DNA from: Oxyruncus cristatus
Lineage: Eukaryota > Chordata > Aves > Passeriformes > Cotingidae
Reading direction: 5' to 3'
Length of the DNA: 64,000 nucleotides
Assembly: GCA_013399855.1 (NCBI GenBank)
Contig: VXAY01000169.1
Coordinates: 917,481-981,480, forward strand
In this document: one piece after another, positions 35,501 to 43,839 of the stretch
How positions within the stretch are numbered: position 1 is the first letter of the stretch
How the letters are laid out: the number at the start of each line of letters is the position of its first letter
Notes under the pieces: generated by a model
Told to the model about the DNA's origin: nothing
The model's database searches: none
What the model saw: only the letters and a program-made list of their open reading frames with translations
Translations under genes and position numbers: made by a program

Positions 35501-38500
35501 GGCACAGCCCCCTCACCCCCCCATTCATCGAAGCCTATTTACTGTGTAACAGCCTCTCAGATCTGCTGTTCTGCTGGGGATAATGCTTCTCCTGGGAGAA
35601 AACACTTTCATCTGAAAAACCAGTGCATTCGTAGACGCTCTTGTCTTTGATGTTTTAGACTGTGTTACAAATTATGATACACATTAGTGTTTGATTAAGA
35701 CTTCCCCTCTTTTGAAGCTGGGGACTATATACAACCAGGTGCTGGTTCATTAATATTGGATCAAAGTGCACATTAGCTTTTGGATTAAACATTCCTCCCG
35801 TTTAGGAGTAATCATGCTCATAATTTCCTTTTTCCTGCAGTTGATTTAGGATGAACATGGGTGTGTTTGTAAAGAGATGGGACGGTGGGTCTGTCGGGAG
35901 TTCAAACTCCAGGCTGGGTGCCGGGTTACTCTGCTCTCCATGGCCAGGCCCTGTCCCAGGCTGGGCTCTGGCTGTGCAGGTCATGTCTTGCTGTAACATC
36001 AGAGTTGAGAGCTGGTGTTTTGTTCTCGTTTGGAGTTTGTTTTTAAAAAGTTTGGGAATAGAAAGAAATGCCTGATGGGAACTGGTGCGGGAGGGATGGC
36101 TGAGGCCTGTGTGCTGTGCAGGGTGGCTGAGCTGCAAAGTCACCTCTGGATGGCTTTTGGTGGCCCGTGATGCAGCAGCCTCGTAGCAAAGTGTCGAAGA
36201 TAAATGAGCATGAAGGAGCTGGGGGATAACTTGATAAACCTCCAAGAAGTGGGTTGGTGCCAGCAAGAGAAAATTCAGTAAAGATGTGGATGAAGAGCAG
36301 TGCTTTGAGTGTCATCTCCCATCATCCAGCTGTCTTAAAACTGGACTCTTGTCTAAGCAATTCCTCCAGGCTGGGATTTAGCTCTGCAGGGAGCCCTCCA
36401 TCTCACCTTGGACTTCTGGGTTGCTCCAGAAGAACCTCCTGCTCCGTTGATGGTAGCTGGAGCTCCATGTCACTGAGAGGGCTGCAGCCAGGGCAGCAGG
36501 ACCCCTCTTGCAGGAGGAATTAAACACACAGCAGCAATACTGCAGAGAGGGACCTGGGGGAGACAGTGGGGCATGGAAAAAATACCGAGCAGCAGCATAA
36601 CAGGACGCTGATACAAAAGGGAAAAAGGAAAAAAAGCCAGTGTTACAGCGCTACTCAGGGTTTTAAGAGTAAAAACTGCATGTCCGAGACAAGGAGGTGA
36701 TAATCCCCCTGTGCTGGGGTCTCAGGGGTCTTGGCTGGGGCAGTACGTCCTGGCTGGGATGCTGATTTGGAGACGGGGCCAAATTGGAGCAAGTGCAGTA
36801 GAGGAGAGTCGGGGCGATAAGAGATTGAGGAGGAAATGACCTCTGAAGAAGGCCTCGGGGTTATTTCTTCTAGGCAAGATATGCTGGGGGAGGAAGGGGC
36901 AGGGGGGTGAGATAACAGCCCTCTGGCACGCAGCAGGCTGCTCTGGGGGGATGCTGCCTGGCTGTCCCCGCAGCTTCCATGGGAGCAGGGATAGAGAGGC
37001 TTAATTTGCAGCAGGGAAGATTTCACTTAGATTTTAAGAGAAAACTCCTTAGCTCTAAGGATGTTAAGCATCAGGGGACAGGCCTGGGAGGCTGTGAAAT
37101 CTTCTCAGATATTTGTGAGTCCAGATCAGACAAACACCAGCTCCTGCCCTTCCTTGTGGGGTAGGTGAGGGGCTGATGCACAGCCCTGGGAGCTGGGCTC
37201 TTTCCAGAGCTCCTGGCGGGGTGTGCTGCAGACCTGGCAGTGCCCCAGGCTGGCTGTTAGGTGGGATTAAAGATACTTGTTTTCCTCAGAGGAAAAGATG
37301 ATGATAGTCACCTGCCTGTTTGATGTGAGGAGCATCTTGGCCGGGGGTGTTTTGTCATCTCTCTGTGGATCTGCTGAGACTCTCTGTGGGGCACAGGGTG
37401 GGCCAGCATCGCTGTGGCAGTGTGGGACAGGGAATAAGTCCTGCACAAGAGGCTGGTGTTACTTTTACCCCCATATTATGAAGTGATGCTATTTTCCCCT
37501 GACCCGCGTGCCCAGCCATATGCAGTTGATCCCTGTGGGTCTGACACGTGTGATGATCCCTGTTGTCCTCCACAGCTGGCTGAGAGGCTGAAGCTCTCTG
37601 ACCCTCTGCTCCTGGAGATGCCAGAGCAGGACCAGACACAGGAGCCCGACTGGCTGGAGCAGCTCCGAGCCTGCTGCCGGGAGTGGGAGGTAAAGAGGAG
37701 TGAGGAGGGAGTGGGACGGCTGGTCTGTGTCGTTTTGTCTGCAGGAGCATCCTCCTCCTCCGCCCTCAGTCTGAGGGGATGAGGACGGATGTTCAAAGGC
37801 TGTTGTTGCCCCGGCGTCCTCTCTCTCGGCTCGCGAGCCCCGAGATGTGGTCTCTGCTGTGGGACCTGCAGCTTCAGTGTGAGCAGTGCCCGAGGGCTGC
37901 AGAGCTTCACAGGAGAGAAAACACTCCGTGTTTGGGTTTGAGGAGGGCAGGCAGGGGCTGGTGGGTGGGTGATAATCTCCCCTTGCAGGGAGGATGTTGC
38001 AGAGGACACTGGTGGGGTGTCACCTTGCGGGTGTACTCCTGGGTCCTTTAGCTATACCTGCTCCTGTGATGAATGCTTTTTGTTCAGGCTTCATGCCTGC
38101 TTTTGGTTTTGTGGCCTTTCCCATCTCACTTCTCCTCCTGACTGCTCTCCAGTGGTGCTGCAGCCCCCCCTCACTTGCTGGGACAGAGCTGTGTGTGTGC
38201 TGGTGTGGGTCTCCCCCTCAGTCTGGTGCAGGCTGTGAGGCCCAGACCCACAAGCACCACGCTTTCCTTTACATTGCCCTTGTGTTTCCTTAGTTTTTGC
38301 TCTGTGCCATCCTTTTTTCTCTCTGTTTTGTCATGTTTTCCCTCTGACTCCTTGCCAGGTGGTAGATGACCTTCCTCCAGAGGTGGTACCTGCTCAGCCA
38401 GAGCTCTCCTGTGCTGTTCCTTCCACAGCAGGTAAACAGAATGAAGCAGCAGGTTGTGGTCACCACAGCAGGCTTCTCCTTATGTGGAACTGTTCTGTCG

Positions 38501-41500
38501 TGGGCTAGGAAGCAGCTCCCCACTCCCTGGAGTTTTTTTTCCAGCAGCTACTCCTTGCATCCTCCCAGAGCTCAAAGGTTGCTCCTGCCTGGATGCACCC
38601 CTCAGGCACGGACTGCAAAGTGAGGGCTTGATACTCACGTCCTCATGCAAAGTCTGAGTAATTTGGGCTTCATTACCACAGCTTCAGGGGTCCCTGTGGG
38701 TGCTGTGGGAGGAGAGGAGGAGCTGGGGGTGAGTTCTGGATGAGGGATGTGCCTCCCAGCTGAGCCTCGGGGGAGGTGGCCCCATTCCCAGGCAGTCCTG
38801 TGAGGGTGCAAACTGGAGCTGAACTAAAGGGATTTCACACTTAAGAGAGTGAAGGATTTGGGAAGGAGCTCATTCTGCTGTGTGCAGAGCTGCAGGATGC
38901 CTGTTGGTGAGACCCCAGCATTTCCCCTTCCCTGCTGCCTCTTTGACCCCTTTGTTTTCCCTCTCGGTGACCCCAAGAGTCCCCTCCAATATCAGCCCAC
39001 ACAGAGGGCCAAGAGACACCAGGATGAGGGACACGACCCTCCCCTGGTGTCAAGGGAAGAGCTGGAGAGCTTTCCCTTCCCAGCTGGGCAGTGCATCCAT
39101 CGGGATGTCCCACTGAGGGAGAAGCCAGGGGCTGGTGACCTGTCAGCATTGCTTCACATCCACGTCCATCAGCTGGAAACCTCTGCGCAGCCTCCTGCTC
39201 CTTGATGATCCAAGCTGCTGCTTGGATCTAGCTTTCTGCTGGGAATGCTGGCACTGAAGGGTGGAGAACAGAGGCTGGTGCAGACAGGATGAAACACAAC
39301 TAATTCCTTCAAGACATAACTTCCTATCAGCTTCTCCTGCTGCTGCCAAATTCCTTTTCAAAGAGCTCTCCCAGGCAGTAAAAAGGATCATCAATCCCAA
39401 TTGCCTTCTGCTGCTATCAGGGCTGAGGCTATGATCTTCCTTCCCTGGAAGGAAGTCCAGGGTGTGATGATCCCATTGGCTCGGCTTCTCCAAGCAGTCA
39501 GGTCTGCTCCATGTGGTCTGTGCGGCTCACTTTGCCAACACTTGGCCCTCTTGTTCATTGTGAAGGCCATCCAGAGTCACCACCTGAGGGACCTGCATGC
39601 GGAGAAAGCTGGCTTGGTGCTGGATCCATCCTTCTTGGAAAGACAAAGCCCGAGGCAGGTGCCAGAGAGGGATATCCACATGGTCACAGCAACCTTCCTC
39701 TCTATCCTCACAGCCTGGGCTGTCTTCCCTGACTTTTTCCAGCTGAGCTTGCCAGGCAGCATCAAGTTGAGCATCCATCCTCCTCCCTGTGGATCTTGAG
39801 CGTCTGCAGGCCAGGTGGGAGCAGCTCATTGAAGCCAACCCTGAGCAAGCTGGAGGCAATGCTGGCAGCAAAGCAGAGGGTTTGGTAGCACTGCATCCAG
39901 GAGGTGCCATAGTCTTCCCCTGTGGGATCTGGGTCCTGCCTGCCATGTCTCACGGCAATGGGAGAGAAACTTCCCAGTGCCCAGCGTGTTTCTGGCAGGA
40001 GACTGCAGAACTGGAATAAAGAGGACTCTCACCTGGGACCAGTGTGTGTGTTAAATAAAACAAACCCCACTTGCTCAACCAGCCTTTCAAACAGAAACCC
40101 AACCCTGAATAAATCTGCTTAAAGCAAGAAACTCATCCATGGGCGCTGCTGTGGAGCAGGAATAAAACTTCCTGGTGAATTTTCTTTCCTGCTCAGGGTG
40201 TGCAGCAGGAACGGAGGAAAAGGCTTGAGGCCTCAGGCTCCTTTGAAATTCTGGTGCATGTGCTGCTTGTGGGCTCTTTGCTTCCACAAAATTCCCCTAC
40301 CGAGCTCCTTTGCAACCTCAGGCACGTTCCCAGGAGGTTTTTCCCCCCGCCGTCTTTCCCAGCCCACCTTCCTTGAGGCCTCTGAAAGGTTCCTGCTGCT
40401 CTGCTGTGTCCTACCTCCTCCCTCACCTGATCCCTGTGGTCTTTCCTCATTCCCCCAGCTCCTGCTGATGTGGTAAGGGAGAAGGGGATAATTCTGTGCA
40501 GAAGCCTGATGGAATTGCTATAAAAATTGTAAGCTCTTGAGGTGTGTTTTTTTGCAGGTGGAGAGCCTGTCATTGAGCTTCCCCGGAGCGAAGGCCACCA
40601 GTCTGACCAGTGGTCCCAGTCTGTGCCACCCCAGGGACCCAGCTCCCAGGAGGATGTGTCCCCGTGGTCCCCAGCCCCTGCTCAGGCTGCAGAATCACCG
40701 CTGCTCAGTGCTGGCCCAGAGCTGCAGCCCCCCACATCCTGCACCCCTGGGATGGCCACCCCTCCAGGACGGGGTTCTGCTGAGCCCCCTCCGCAGCCGG
40801 TGCTGCCAGCAGGTGAGTGCTGCTGCCTTGTTTCCCCGAAAAAATCACAGAATCCCTGAATGTTGGCGTGGGGAAGCACCTAAAGATCATCTTGTTCCAA
40901 CTGCCTGCCGTGGGCAGAGACGCCGTCCACCAGCCCAGGTTGCTCCAAGGTCTGTCCAGCCTGGCCTTGGACACTTCCAGGGATGGGGCAGCCACAGCTT
41001 CTCTGTGCCAGCGCCTCCCCACCCTCACGGGGAAGAATTTCTTCCTTAGAAGTTGCCTTTAAGATGCACCAGTTCAGCCTTCACCTCCCTGGTGCTGGCA
41101 GGGACAGGGACCAGAATGGCCTTTTGCATCTCCTGGGGGACATCTTGGCCACCACAAGGGTGACTGTGCTCTGGGATGGGATGATAGAAGCACTGGGAAT
41201 ACCTCTGATGGATACATAAGAGCTCTTTGGGTCAAACCCTGACTGTGTCCTCCCCTCTGCTCCACAGGAGAAGCTGGAGAGCCCTGGGATGAGCTGTTGT
41301 GCCCCAGGAGGGTGCAGCCATCCATCCCAGCAGAGCAGGTGAGTCAGAGGGGCCAGGGGCACCATCCCACTGGGGGTCCTGGGGGGATTTGGGGCTTGCT
41401 GCCTTATCCTTCCACACACTGAACTTGCACAGAATCCCCCCCCCATGGTGTCAGTTGTCCCCCTGGGGGACTGAAGGATTAGAGGAGACCTCTCCAGCTT

Positions 41501-43764
41501 CCCACCACTGGAGTGCCTGGCTGTGCCCTGCTCCCCACCTGCTGTGTCAGGGACGCAGGGTTCCCTAGGGATGCTCTCCACTAATCCTGGCATGGAGGAT
41601 TCCCAGGGGCACTCTGACCGTGCCCTGTGCGGCCCCTCCGGGGACAGCACGTGGCAGCTTCAATCTGTGACAGCAGGAGGAGTTACAGACAAGGACTCGG
41701 ACTGTCTCGGAGACCTCCACTGTCTCCCTGGATGACAGCCGTCCTTCCTCGGGGAGCGAGGACACGGCCGAGGAGGAGGTGAAGCCGGATGAGGACAAGG
41801 TGAGCACGCTGGAGCCGATGTGAGCCTTGAGCTCTGAGCTTGCACATCCCTTTGCCAACTAAGTGGTGCCCGTTCCCAGTAGGTGTCTGGGGGACCCCAG
41901 GGCATTCTTACCTCCTCATCCCTTTCCTCTCTTTTCCTTTGTGACAACCTCCATTTCCCAGAGCTCTGGATTCAGGTGGTTTGGCTGGTTTCGGTCGAAA
42001 CCCACCAAGGAAACTTCTCCCAAAGCTGCATCTGAGACAGATTTGGACTCCCCCATGTCAGAACCACAGGTAGGGGACAAAATGCTGGCCTGGCCCTGGT
42101 GACACCCCGGGTGACACATCTCCCCATCACCTGCTGCTTCTGTACTCATCCAGAGGCTGTGCCACTGCCCACCTCTTCGTGGCCATGTCCCTTTCTGTGT
42201 GGGGACAGAGGGAGACTGGGAGCCTTTCTAGCCTGGAAGTGAATCCTTGACTAATAATTTAAAAAGCCTCTTTAATCTGGGAGATCCTCTGAGCCCTTGG
42301 CAAACTCCACAGGGATTGCTTGCCCTCCACTGGAGCGGAACACAGCTGTGAGTGGCACCACTCTGGCAGGGTTTAGGAGCTGAAAGGATGGGAAACACTC
42401 TTCAATTGGAAGCACAGCAGCAAGGGGGAAGCAGCCATTCATGGTTATCCCAGTCCTGGCCAAGTCCTCAGGGTGTCACATCCCTGAGGGTGGGCTTGGA
42501 GCAAGGTCCTCCCCTGAAAGTTTCCTCCTGGTTGAGAAAGACCTACAGTCCCAGAGCAGGCTATTCCACAACTAGCAGGAGATAAGAACAGACATGGATC
42601 CATGGACCTAGGTGGCCCCTCATGCTGTACCCAGGCTTGGTGTCCGGCCTTCTGCCTAATTCTGAGCACTGGGGTGACTTACCTTTGTGGCAGGGTTGCT
42701 TGCCCTGACCCTGTAGCCACTCTTTGGCTGGGTTTCCTGCAGCTCCTGGGGCACCTCTCCCGCAGGATTGGGTGCAGAGTGGGACCCCAAAATGTGGTGT
42801 GCGGTACCTGGGACAGGGGTTTCCTCACCACACAAGGAGTTTCTGCTCTAAACGGGTGGCTGTGGTTTCAGGAGCAGACGTCGCCATCCCCACCCGATGC
42901 CCCTCTCACAGTTGGGACAAACCCTTTGGCTCAGCCTCTCTCCAAAAATCCTGGTAAATGCTGTGTGGGTCCCCTCACCCGTCTCCCCAACAGCCTTTTG
43001 GAAGCTTCTCTAAATTTTAAGGGGTTTCTTTTTGTTGTTGTTGCTTGCCCCAGAAGGAACGCAGGTTCAAAATACCTTTGGTTTTAGTCCAGTGTCCTTG
43101 GAGGTGACAGGCTCACAGGACAGGGACGGAGGGCAGTCAGCAGGACAGCAGGTGAGGAGAGGAGGGAGGTGTGTCTGTGCACGATGAGGGGTGTCCAGGA
43201 CACCTCTCTGCTTGGGGTGGCTCTGAAATTGGGGTGTGGCTGTTCAAATTTCTTTCTCTTCAGCCCTTCCAGGTGGGCTACCCCGGGCCTCTCCCACCTC
43301 TCCCACCACTGGGGACAATTCCCCTCTACAACCCCGCCCAGGTCTCCCAGGTGAGAGCATCTTCCCGAGAGGGGCAGTGCTGGATGGGGCTGGGGGTGGT
43401 TCTCGGCTTTGGGGGATGGCTGCTGGGTTTGGAGGGAGGGGGTGTCTCCTGGCTTTTGGGGTGATGCCAGATTGCAGGCTACCTGCTACGGGCAGGGGGA
43501 TTTAGGGGATCCCAGCCCTGGGTCTAAGGGGTTTTATAAGAAGAGAAACTGGCGTAGGACAGTGATGGGAGAGTGATAGAGGACAGAAGAGGTGTGGGGG
43601 GGATATATGTGTGGCTGCATCCTGATGACAGCAAATCCATGTTTTGGGGCACAACTCACCCTTACACCACCCCTCTTTCTCTCTCTGTTTCCCAGTTTGC
43701 TGCTACTGCCAGACCCACCCAACCCAGGCTGCTTTCCCAGCGCCGCTACCCCAACCCGCTGTGA
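23257..43764 (+). CDS. SEC16B: SEC16B, Sec16 homolog B: COPII / ER-exit-site scaffold (25 coding exons)
   Basis: SEC16B is a peripheral scaffold at ER exit sites. Family knowledge says it binds Sec13 and Sec23 through its central domain and supports COPII budding and peroxisome-related membrane traffic. The 25 coding exons read here join in a continuous frame (3054 nt with stop, about 1017 residues). Residues about 1-242 are low-complexity and rich in Tyr, Gln, Arg and Gly. Residues about 243-695 match the vertebrate SEC16B central conserved domain, for example [20 protein letters not shown] and [20 protein letters not shown]. Residues about 696-1017 form a disordered tail with conserved islands [10 protein letters not shown] and QRRYPNP. 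The ATG at 23257 has G at -3 and +4, and an in-frame TAA lies at 23197-23199 in the same exon, which fixes the start. From memory the human protein is about 1060 residues; the shortfall is probably in the variable N-terminal and C-terminal parts, so a small exon may be missing from this model. Confidence 0.95.
23756..23773. repeat. poly(T) tract
   Basis: A run of about 18 T directly visible in intron 2. Confidence 0.9.
24180..24488 (+). mobile_element. CR1 LINE 3' fragment in SEC16B intron 2
   Basis: Forward-oriented CR1: GTGACAGGACAAGGGGGAAT, then AGGTTGCCCAGAGAAGCTGT, ending CCAATCTGTGATTCTCTG. The middle part is shortened. Confidence 0.92.
24747..24853 (+). CDS. SEC16B: SEC16B exon 3, residues 90-125
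   Basis: The acceptor is TTGTTTTTCAG and the donor is GACAGAG/GTATGG. It encodes a Tyr/Gln-rich stretch including [20 protein letters not shown], which resembles the Tyr-rich N-terminal repeats of human SEC16B. Phase in is 2 and phase out is 1, which fits both neighbours. Confidence 0.88.
25374..25479 (+). CDS. SEC16B: SEC16B exon 4, residues 126-161
   Basis: The acceptor is CCCTCTCTAG and the donor is GACAG/GTAAGG. It encodes [20 protein letters not shown], a Tyr/Gly-rich, probably disordered segment. The phases chain with exons 3 and 5. Confidence 0.88.
25591..25705 (+). CDS. SEC16B: SEC16B exon 5, residues 161-199
   Basis: The acceptor is CCCACCTGCAG and the donor is CGAGAG/GTAACC, ending in phase 0. 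It encodes [19 protein letters not shown] followed by Gly/Glu-rich sequence. The YGSY motif matches the comparable human region. A further human segment rich in His and Asn seems to have no counterpart before the next exon, so either it is lost here or a small exon was missed in intron 5. Confidence 0.85.
25985..26387 (+). mobile_element. CR1 LINE 3' fragment in SEC16B intron 5
   Basis: A second CR1 subfamily, forward: GGGCTCAGCCTGGAGAAAAG, AGTGACAGGACAAGGGTAAA, GTTGAACTCGATGATCTTAG, ending in two copies of the 8-mer (ATTCCGTG ATTCCGTG). Confidence 0.95.
26844..26973 (+). CDS. SEC16B: SEC16B exon 6, residues 200-243
   Basis: The acceptor is CCCTTCCCTGCAG and the donor is CAATCAG/GTGAGC. It encodes [20 protein letters not shown], a near match to the short conserved [16 protein letters not shown] block that precedes the central domain in SEC16B orthologues. 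Phase 0 in, phase 1 out. Confidence 0.93.
27200..27645 (-). mobile_element. LTR-like element in SEC16B intron 6
   Basis: On the minus strand an AATAAA (27314-27307 area) is preceded by a pyrimidine-rich stretch and followed by ATCCATGTTATTGACTTCAG and a short U5-like tail, the layout of an ERVL/ERVK-type solo LTR. Ends, target duplication and family cannot be set without a repeat library. Confidence 0.45.
27829..27986 (+). CDS. SEC16B: SEC16B exon 7, residues 243-295: start of central conserved domain
   Basis: The acceptor is GTGTCATTGCAG and the donor is CTGGAG/GTATGA. It encodes [20 protein letters not shown] and ends with AHVELHSLE. In the family this is the beta-structured N-terminal part of the central conserved domain. 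Phase 1 in, phase 0 out. Confidence 0.94.
28584..28645 (+). CDS. SEC16B: SEC16B exon 8, residues 296-316
   Basis: A 62-nt exon with acceptor GCTGTTTTTTAG and donor GCCAG/GTAAGC. It encodes [20 protein letters not shown], aligned with human VIL-EE-E-F-GPL. Phase 0 in, phase 2 out. Confidence 0.92.
29185..29735 (+). mobile_element. CR1 LINE 3' fragment (about 550 bp) in SEC16B intron 8
   Basis: The longest CR1 in the window. It runs from the 3' coding/UTR part (GTTGGAGAAAGTCCAGAGAA, GAGACAGGCTGAGAAAATTG, TTCAGCCTGGAGAAGACAAG) to CCAAACCATTGTATGATTCT. Confidence 0.95.
30328..30463 (+). CDS. SEC16B: SEC16B exon 9, residues 316-361
   Basis: The acceptor is CCTGCTGCTGTAG and the donor is AACGGG/GTAGGT. 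It encodes [15 protein letters not shown] and [17 protein letters not shown], closely conserved with mammals (DSALLW-LLVLLC-QNG). This is the entry into the helical Sec13-binding (ACE1-like) part of the central domain. Confidence 0.95.
31014..31244 (+). CDS. SEC16B: SEC16B exon 10, residues 362-438: Sec16 helical domain
   Basis: A 231-nt exon, phase 0 on both sides, with acceptor CCCTCTCCCAG and donor AAGAAA/GTAAGT. It encodes [20 protein letters not shown] and ends with [14 protein letters not shown], both hallmark SEC16B blocks. Its phase symmetry means it could be skipped without a frameshift. Confidence 0.97.
31473..31545 (-). mobile_element. CR1 LINE 3' end fragment in SEC16B intron 10
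   Basis: Reverse-oriented: ATAGAATCCTAGAATGGTTT then GGTTGGAAGAGACCTTAAAG. Only about 70 bp survive. Confidence 0.9.
31875..31972 (+). CDS. SEC16B: SEC16B exon 11, residues 439-471
   Basis: The acceptor is TTGGCTGCAG and the donor is ACCGG/GTAAGT. It encodes [20 protein letters not shown] and [13 protein letters not shown], nearly identical in pattern to mammals ([17 protein letters not shown]). It is part of the helical domain and is flanked by CR1 fragments in opposite orientations. Confidence 0.97.
32543..32822 (+). mobile_element. CR1 LINE 3' fragment in SEC16B intron 11
   Basis: Forward-oriented: GTGATAGGACAAGGGGGAAT through GAAGATGTCCCTGCCCATGG to CCAAACTGTTTTGCGATTT. It ends about 100 bp before exon 12. 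Confidence 0.95.
32921..33002 (+). CDS. SEC16B: SEC16B exon 12, residues 471-498 (weak donor)
   Basis: The acceptor is CTGTCTCCTTGCAG. It encodes [20 protein letters not shown] then RIPQAAL. The donor that keeps the frame is CACTG/GTCTGT, which is a poor match to consensus. A far better donor, GTGAGC, begins four bases later at 33007 but would shift the frame into exon 13. The end given here is chosen for the reading frame and for homology to the human junction (QAATCCG). Confidence 0.88.
33117..33234 (+). CDS. SEC16B: SEC16B exon 13, residues 499-538
   Basis: The acceptor is GTGTCCCTCCAG and the donor is CTCTGG/GTGAGC. It encodes [20 protein letters not shown] and ends in [10 protein letters not shown], conserved with human [16 protein letters not shown]. 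Phase 0 in, phase 1 out. Confidence 0.96.
33541..33652 (+). CDS. SEC16B: SEC16B exon 14, residues 538-575
   Basis: The acceptor is TCCCTCCCATCCAG and the donor is CCACCG/GTGAGC. It encodes [20 protein letters not shown] and ends in ALLGSSHR, matching [14 protein letters not shown] and LLGSSH in mammals. Confidence 0.96.
33840..33945 (+). CDS. SEC16B: SEC16B exon 15, residues 575-610
   Basis: The acceptor is CTTCCCTGCAG and the donor is TTCCAG/GTAGCA. It encodes [20 protein letters not shown] then [12 protein letters not shown], matching FATTEAIQRTEIFEYCQ in the human protein. Phase 2 in, phase 0 out. Confidence 0.96.
34255..34400 (+). mobile_element. CR1 LINE 3' end fragment in SEC16B intron 15
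   Basis: Forward-oriented: GGAAGTGTTGCAGGCCAGGT to CCCAAACCATGCTGTGG. Confidence 0.92.
34617..34757 (+). CDS. SEC16B: SEC16B exon 16, residues 611-657
   Basis: A 141-nt exon, phase 0 on both sides. The acceptor is TTCCCCCTCCCGAG, unusual in having G at -3, and the donor is ATGAAG/GTGAGT. It encodes [20 protein letters not shown] and [15 protein letters not shown], conserved helical repeats of the central domain. Confidence 0.96.
35296..35407 (+). mobile_element. CR1 LINE 3' end fragment in SEC16B intron 16
   Basis: Forward-oriented: GGGCTAGTGGAAGGTGCCCC, GTTGGAATGAGACGATCTTG, CCCAAACCGTTCTGTGG. Confidence 0.92.
36540..37165 (+). mobile_element. Older diverged CR1 copy in SEC16B intron 16
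   Basis: The stretch TTAATTTGCAGCAGGGAAGA, TTAGATTTTAAGAGAAAACT, CTCTAAGGATGTTAAGCATC and GGGAGGCTGTGAAATCTTC follows the order of an older CR1 subfamily. The 5' limit is uncertain. Confidence 0.6.
37576..37689 (+). CDS. SEC16B: SEC16B exon 17, residues 658-695: end of central domain
   Basis: A 114-nt exon, phase 0 on both sides, with acceptor TTGTCCTCCACAG and donor GTGGGAG/GTAAAG. It encodes [18 protein letters not shown] and [12 protein letters not shown], matching LAEKLKLSDPLVLE and EPDWLAQLRR in human SEC16B. It closes the conserved core. Confidence 0.95.
38359..38431 (+). CDS. SEC16B: SEC16B exon 18, residues 696-720
   Basis: A 73-nt exon with acceptor GACTCCTTGCCAG and donor ACAGCAG/GTAAAC. 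It encodes [20 protein letters not shown]. Homology is weak, as expected for the tail, but the incoming phase 0 and outgoing phase 1 are exactly what exons 17 and 19 require, which supports it. Confidence 0.7.
40015..40166 (+). promoter_or_regulatory. SEC16B: Cluster of four AATAAA hexamers in SEC16B intron 18
   Basis: AATAAA occurs at 40015, 40054, 40108 and 40161 on the sense strand, and a GT-rich run (AGTGTGTGTGTT, 40041-40052) follows the first. This is the arrangement of a polyadenylation region. It lies between exons 18 and 19, so use of it would yield a SEC16B transcript that keeps the central domain and loses most of the tail. Use is inferred, not shown. Confidence 0.35.
40558..40812 (+). 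CDS. SEC16B: SEC16B exon 19, residues 720-805: Pro/Ser-rich tail
   Basis: The longest tail exon (255 nt), with acceptor GTGTTTTTTTGCAG and donor CCAGCAG/GTGAGT. It encodes [20 protein letters not shown] followed by Pro/Ser/Gln-rich, presumably disordered sequence. Phase 1 on both sides. A CR1 fragment begins only about 35 bp past the donor. Confidence 0.85.
40847..41070 (-). mobile_element. CR1 LINE 3' fragment in SEC16B intron 19
   Basis: Reverse-oriented: ATCACAGAATCCCTGAATGT, CGTGGGCAGAGACGCCGTCC, CCTTGGACACTTCCAGGGAT, ending in TTTCTTCCTTAG. It begins about 35 bp after the exon 19 donor. Confidence 0.95.
41268..41338 (+). CDS. SEC16B: SEC16B exon 20, residues 805-828
   Basis: A 71-nt exon with acceptor TCTGCTCCACAG and donor GAGCAG/GTGAGT. 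It encodes [20 protein letters not shown], aligned with human GGTVWEEMLQ. Phase 1 in, phase 0 out. Confidence 0.85.
41674..41799 (+). CDS. SEC16B: SEC16B exon 21, residues 829-870: acidic Ser-rich segment
   Basis: The donor is GACAAG/GTGAGC. It encodes [20 protein letters not shown] then [15 protein letters not shown], an acidic Ser-rich stretch like RPRSISESSASSAKEDE in human. The acceptor has a poor pyrimidine tract (ATCTGTGACAG), and a second CAG three bases on could be used in the same frame, so the first residue is uncertain. Confidence 0.82.
41962..42069 (+). CDS. SEC16B: SEC16B exon 22, residues 871-906: conserved [13 protein letters not shown] motif
   Basis: A 108-nt exon, phase 0 on both sides, with acceptor CTCCATTTCCCAG and donor CCACAG/GTAGGG. 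It encodes [20 protein letters not shown], almost the same as human [20 protein letters not shown] and the best conserved part of the tail. Confidence 0.96.
42872..42953 (+). CDS. SEC16B: SEC16B exon 23, residues 907-933
   Basis: An 82-nt exon with acceptor GCTGTGGTTTCAG and donor AATCCTG/GTAAAT. It encodes [20 protein letters not shown], low complexity. Phase 0 in, phase 1 out, fitting the chain. Confidence 0.8.
43054..43151 (+). CDS. SEC16B: SEC16B exon 24, residues 934-966
   Basis: A 98-nt exon with a strong acceptor (TTGTTGTTGTTGCTTGCCCCAG) and donor CAGCAG/GTGAGG. It encodes [20 protein letters not shown] followed by Gln/Gly-rich residues. Phase 1 in, phase 0 out. Confidence 0.82.
43264..43350 (+). 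CDS. SEC16B: SEC16B exon 25, residues 967-995
   Basis: An 87-nt exon, phase 0 on both sides, with acceptor CTTTCTCTTCAG and donor TCCCAG/GTGAGA. It encodes Pro-rich sequence ending [12 protein letters not shown], matching human AVPLYNPSQVPQ. Confidence 0.93.
43696..43764 (+). CDS. SEC16B: SEC16B exon 26: C-terminus and stop, residues 996-1017
   Basis: The acceptor is TCTCTCTGTTTCCCAG. It encodes [20 protein letters not shown] then PL and TGA at 43762. The conserved QRRYP ending is the same as human QRRYPTQ. The 3'UTR has no AATAAA or ATTAAA before 45.0 kb. Confidence 0.95.
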   Translation, partial: FAATARPTQPRLLSQRRYPNPL

Positions 43765-43839
43765 GGGGGCTGGAGGGGGTGGCACATAACAATTGCAGGA
43801 AGTTTTTTAACCAAATTGGTGTTTGTGGTTATTTTGGGG

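Noticed and set aside
35890..35935. tRNA B-box-like GTTCAAACTCC
   Set aside because: No A box or cloverleaf could be built around it.
39143..39946. Overlapping open frames on both strands between SEC16B exons 18 and 19
   Set aside because: They looked at first like a pseudogene or viral remnant, but I could not match any protein family and the frames break repeatedly.
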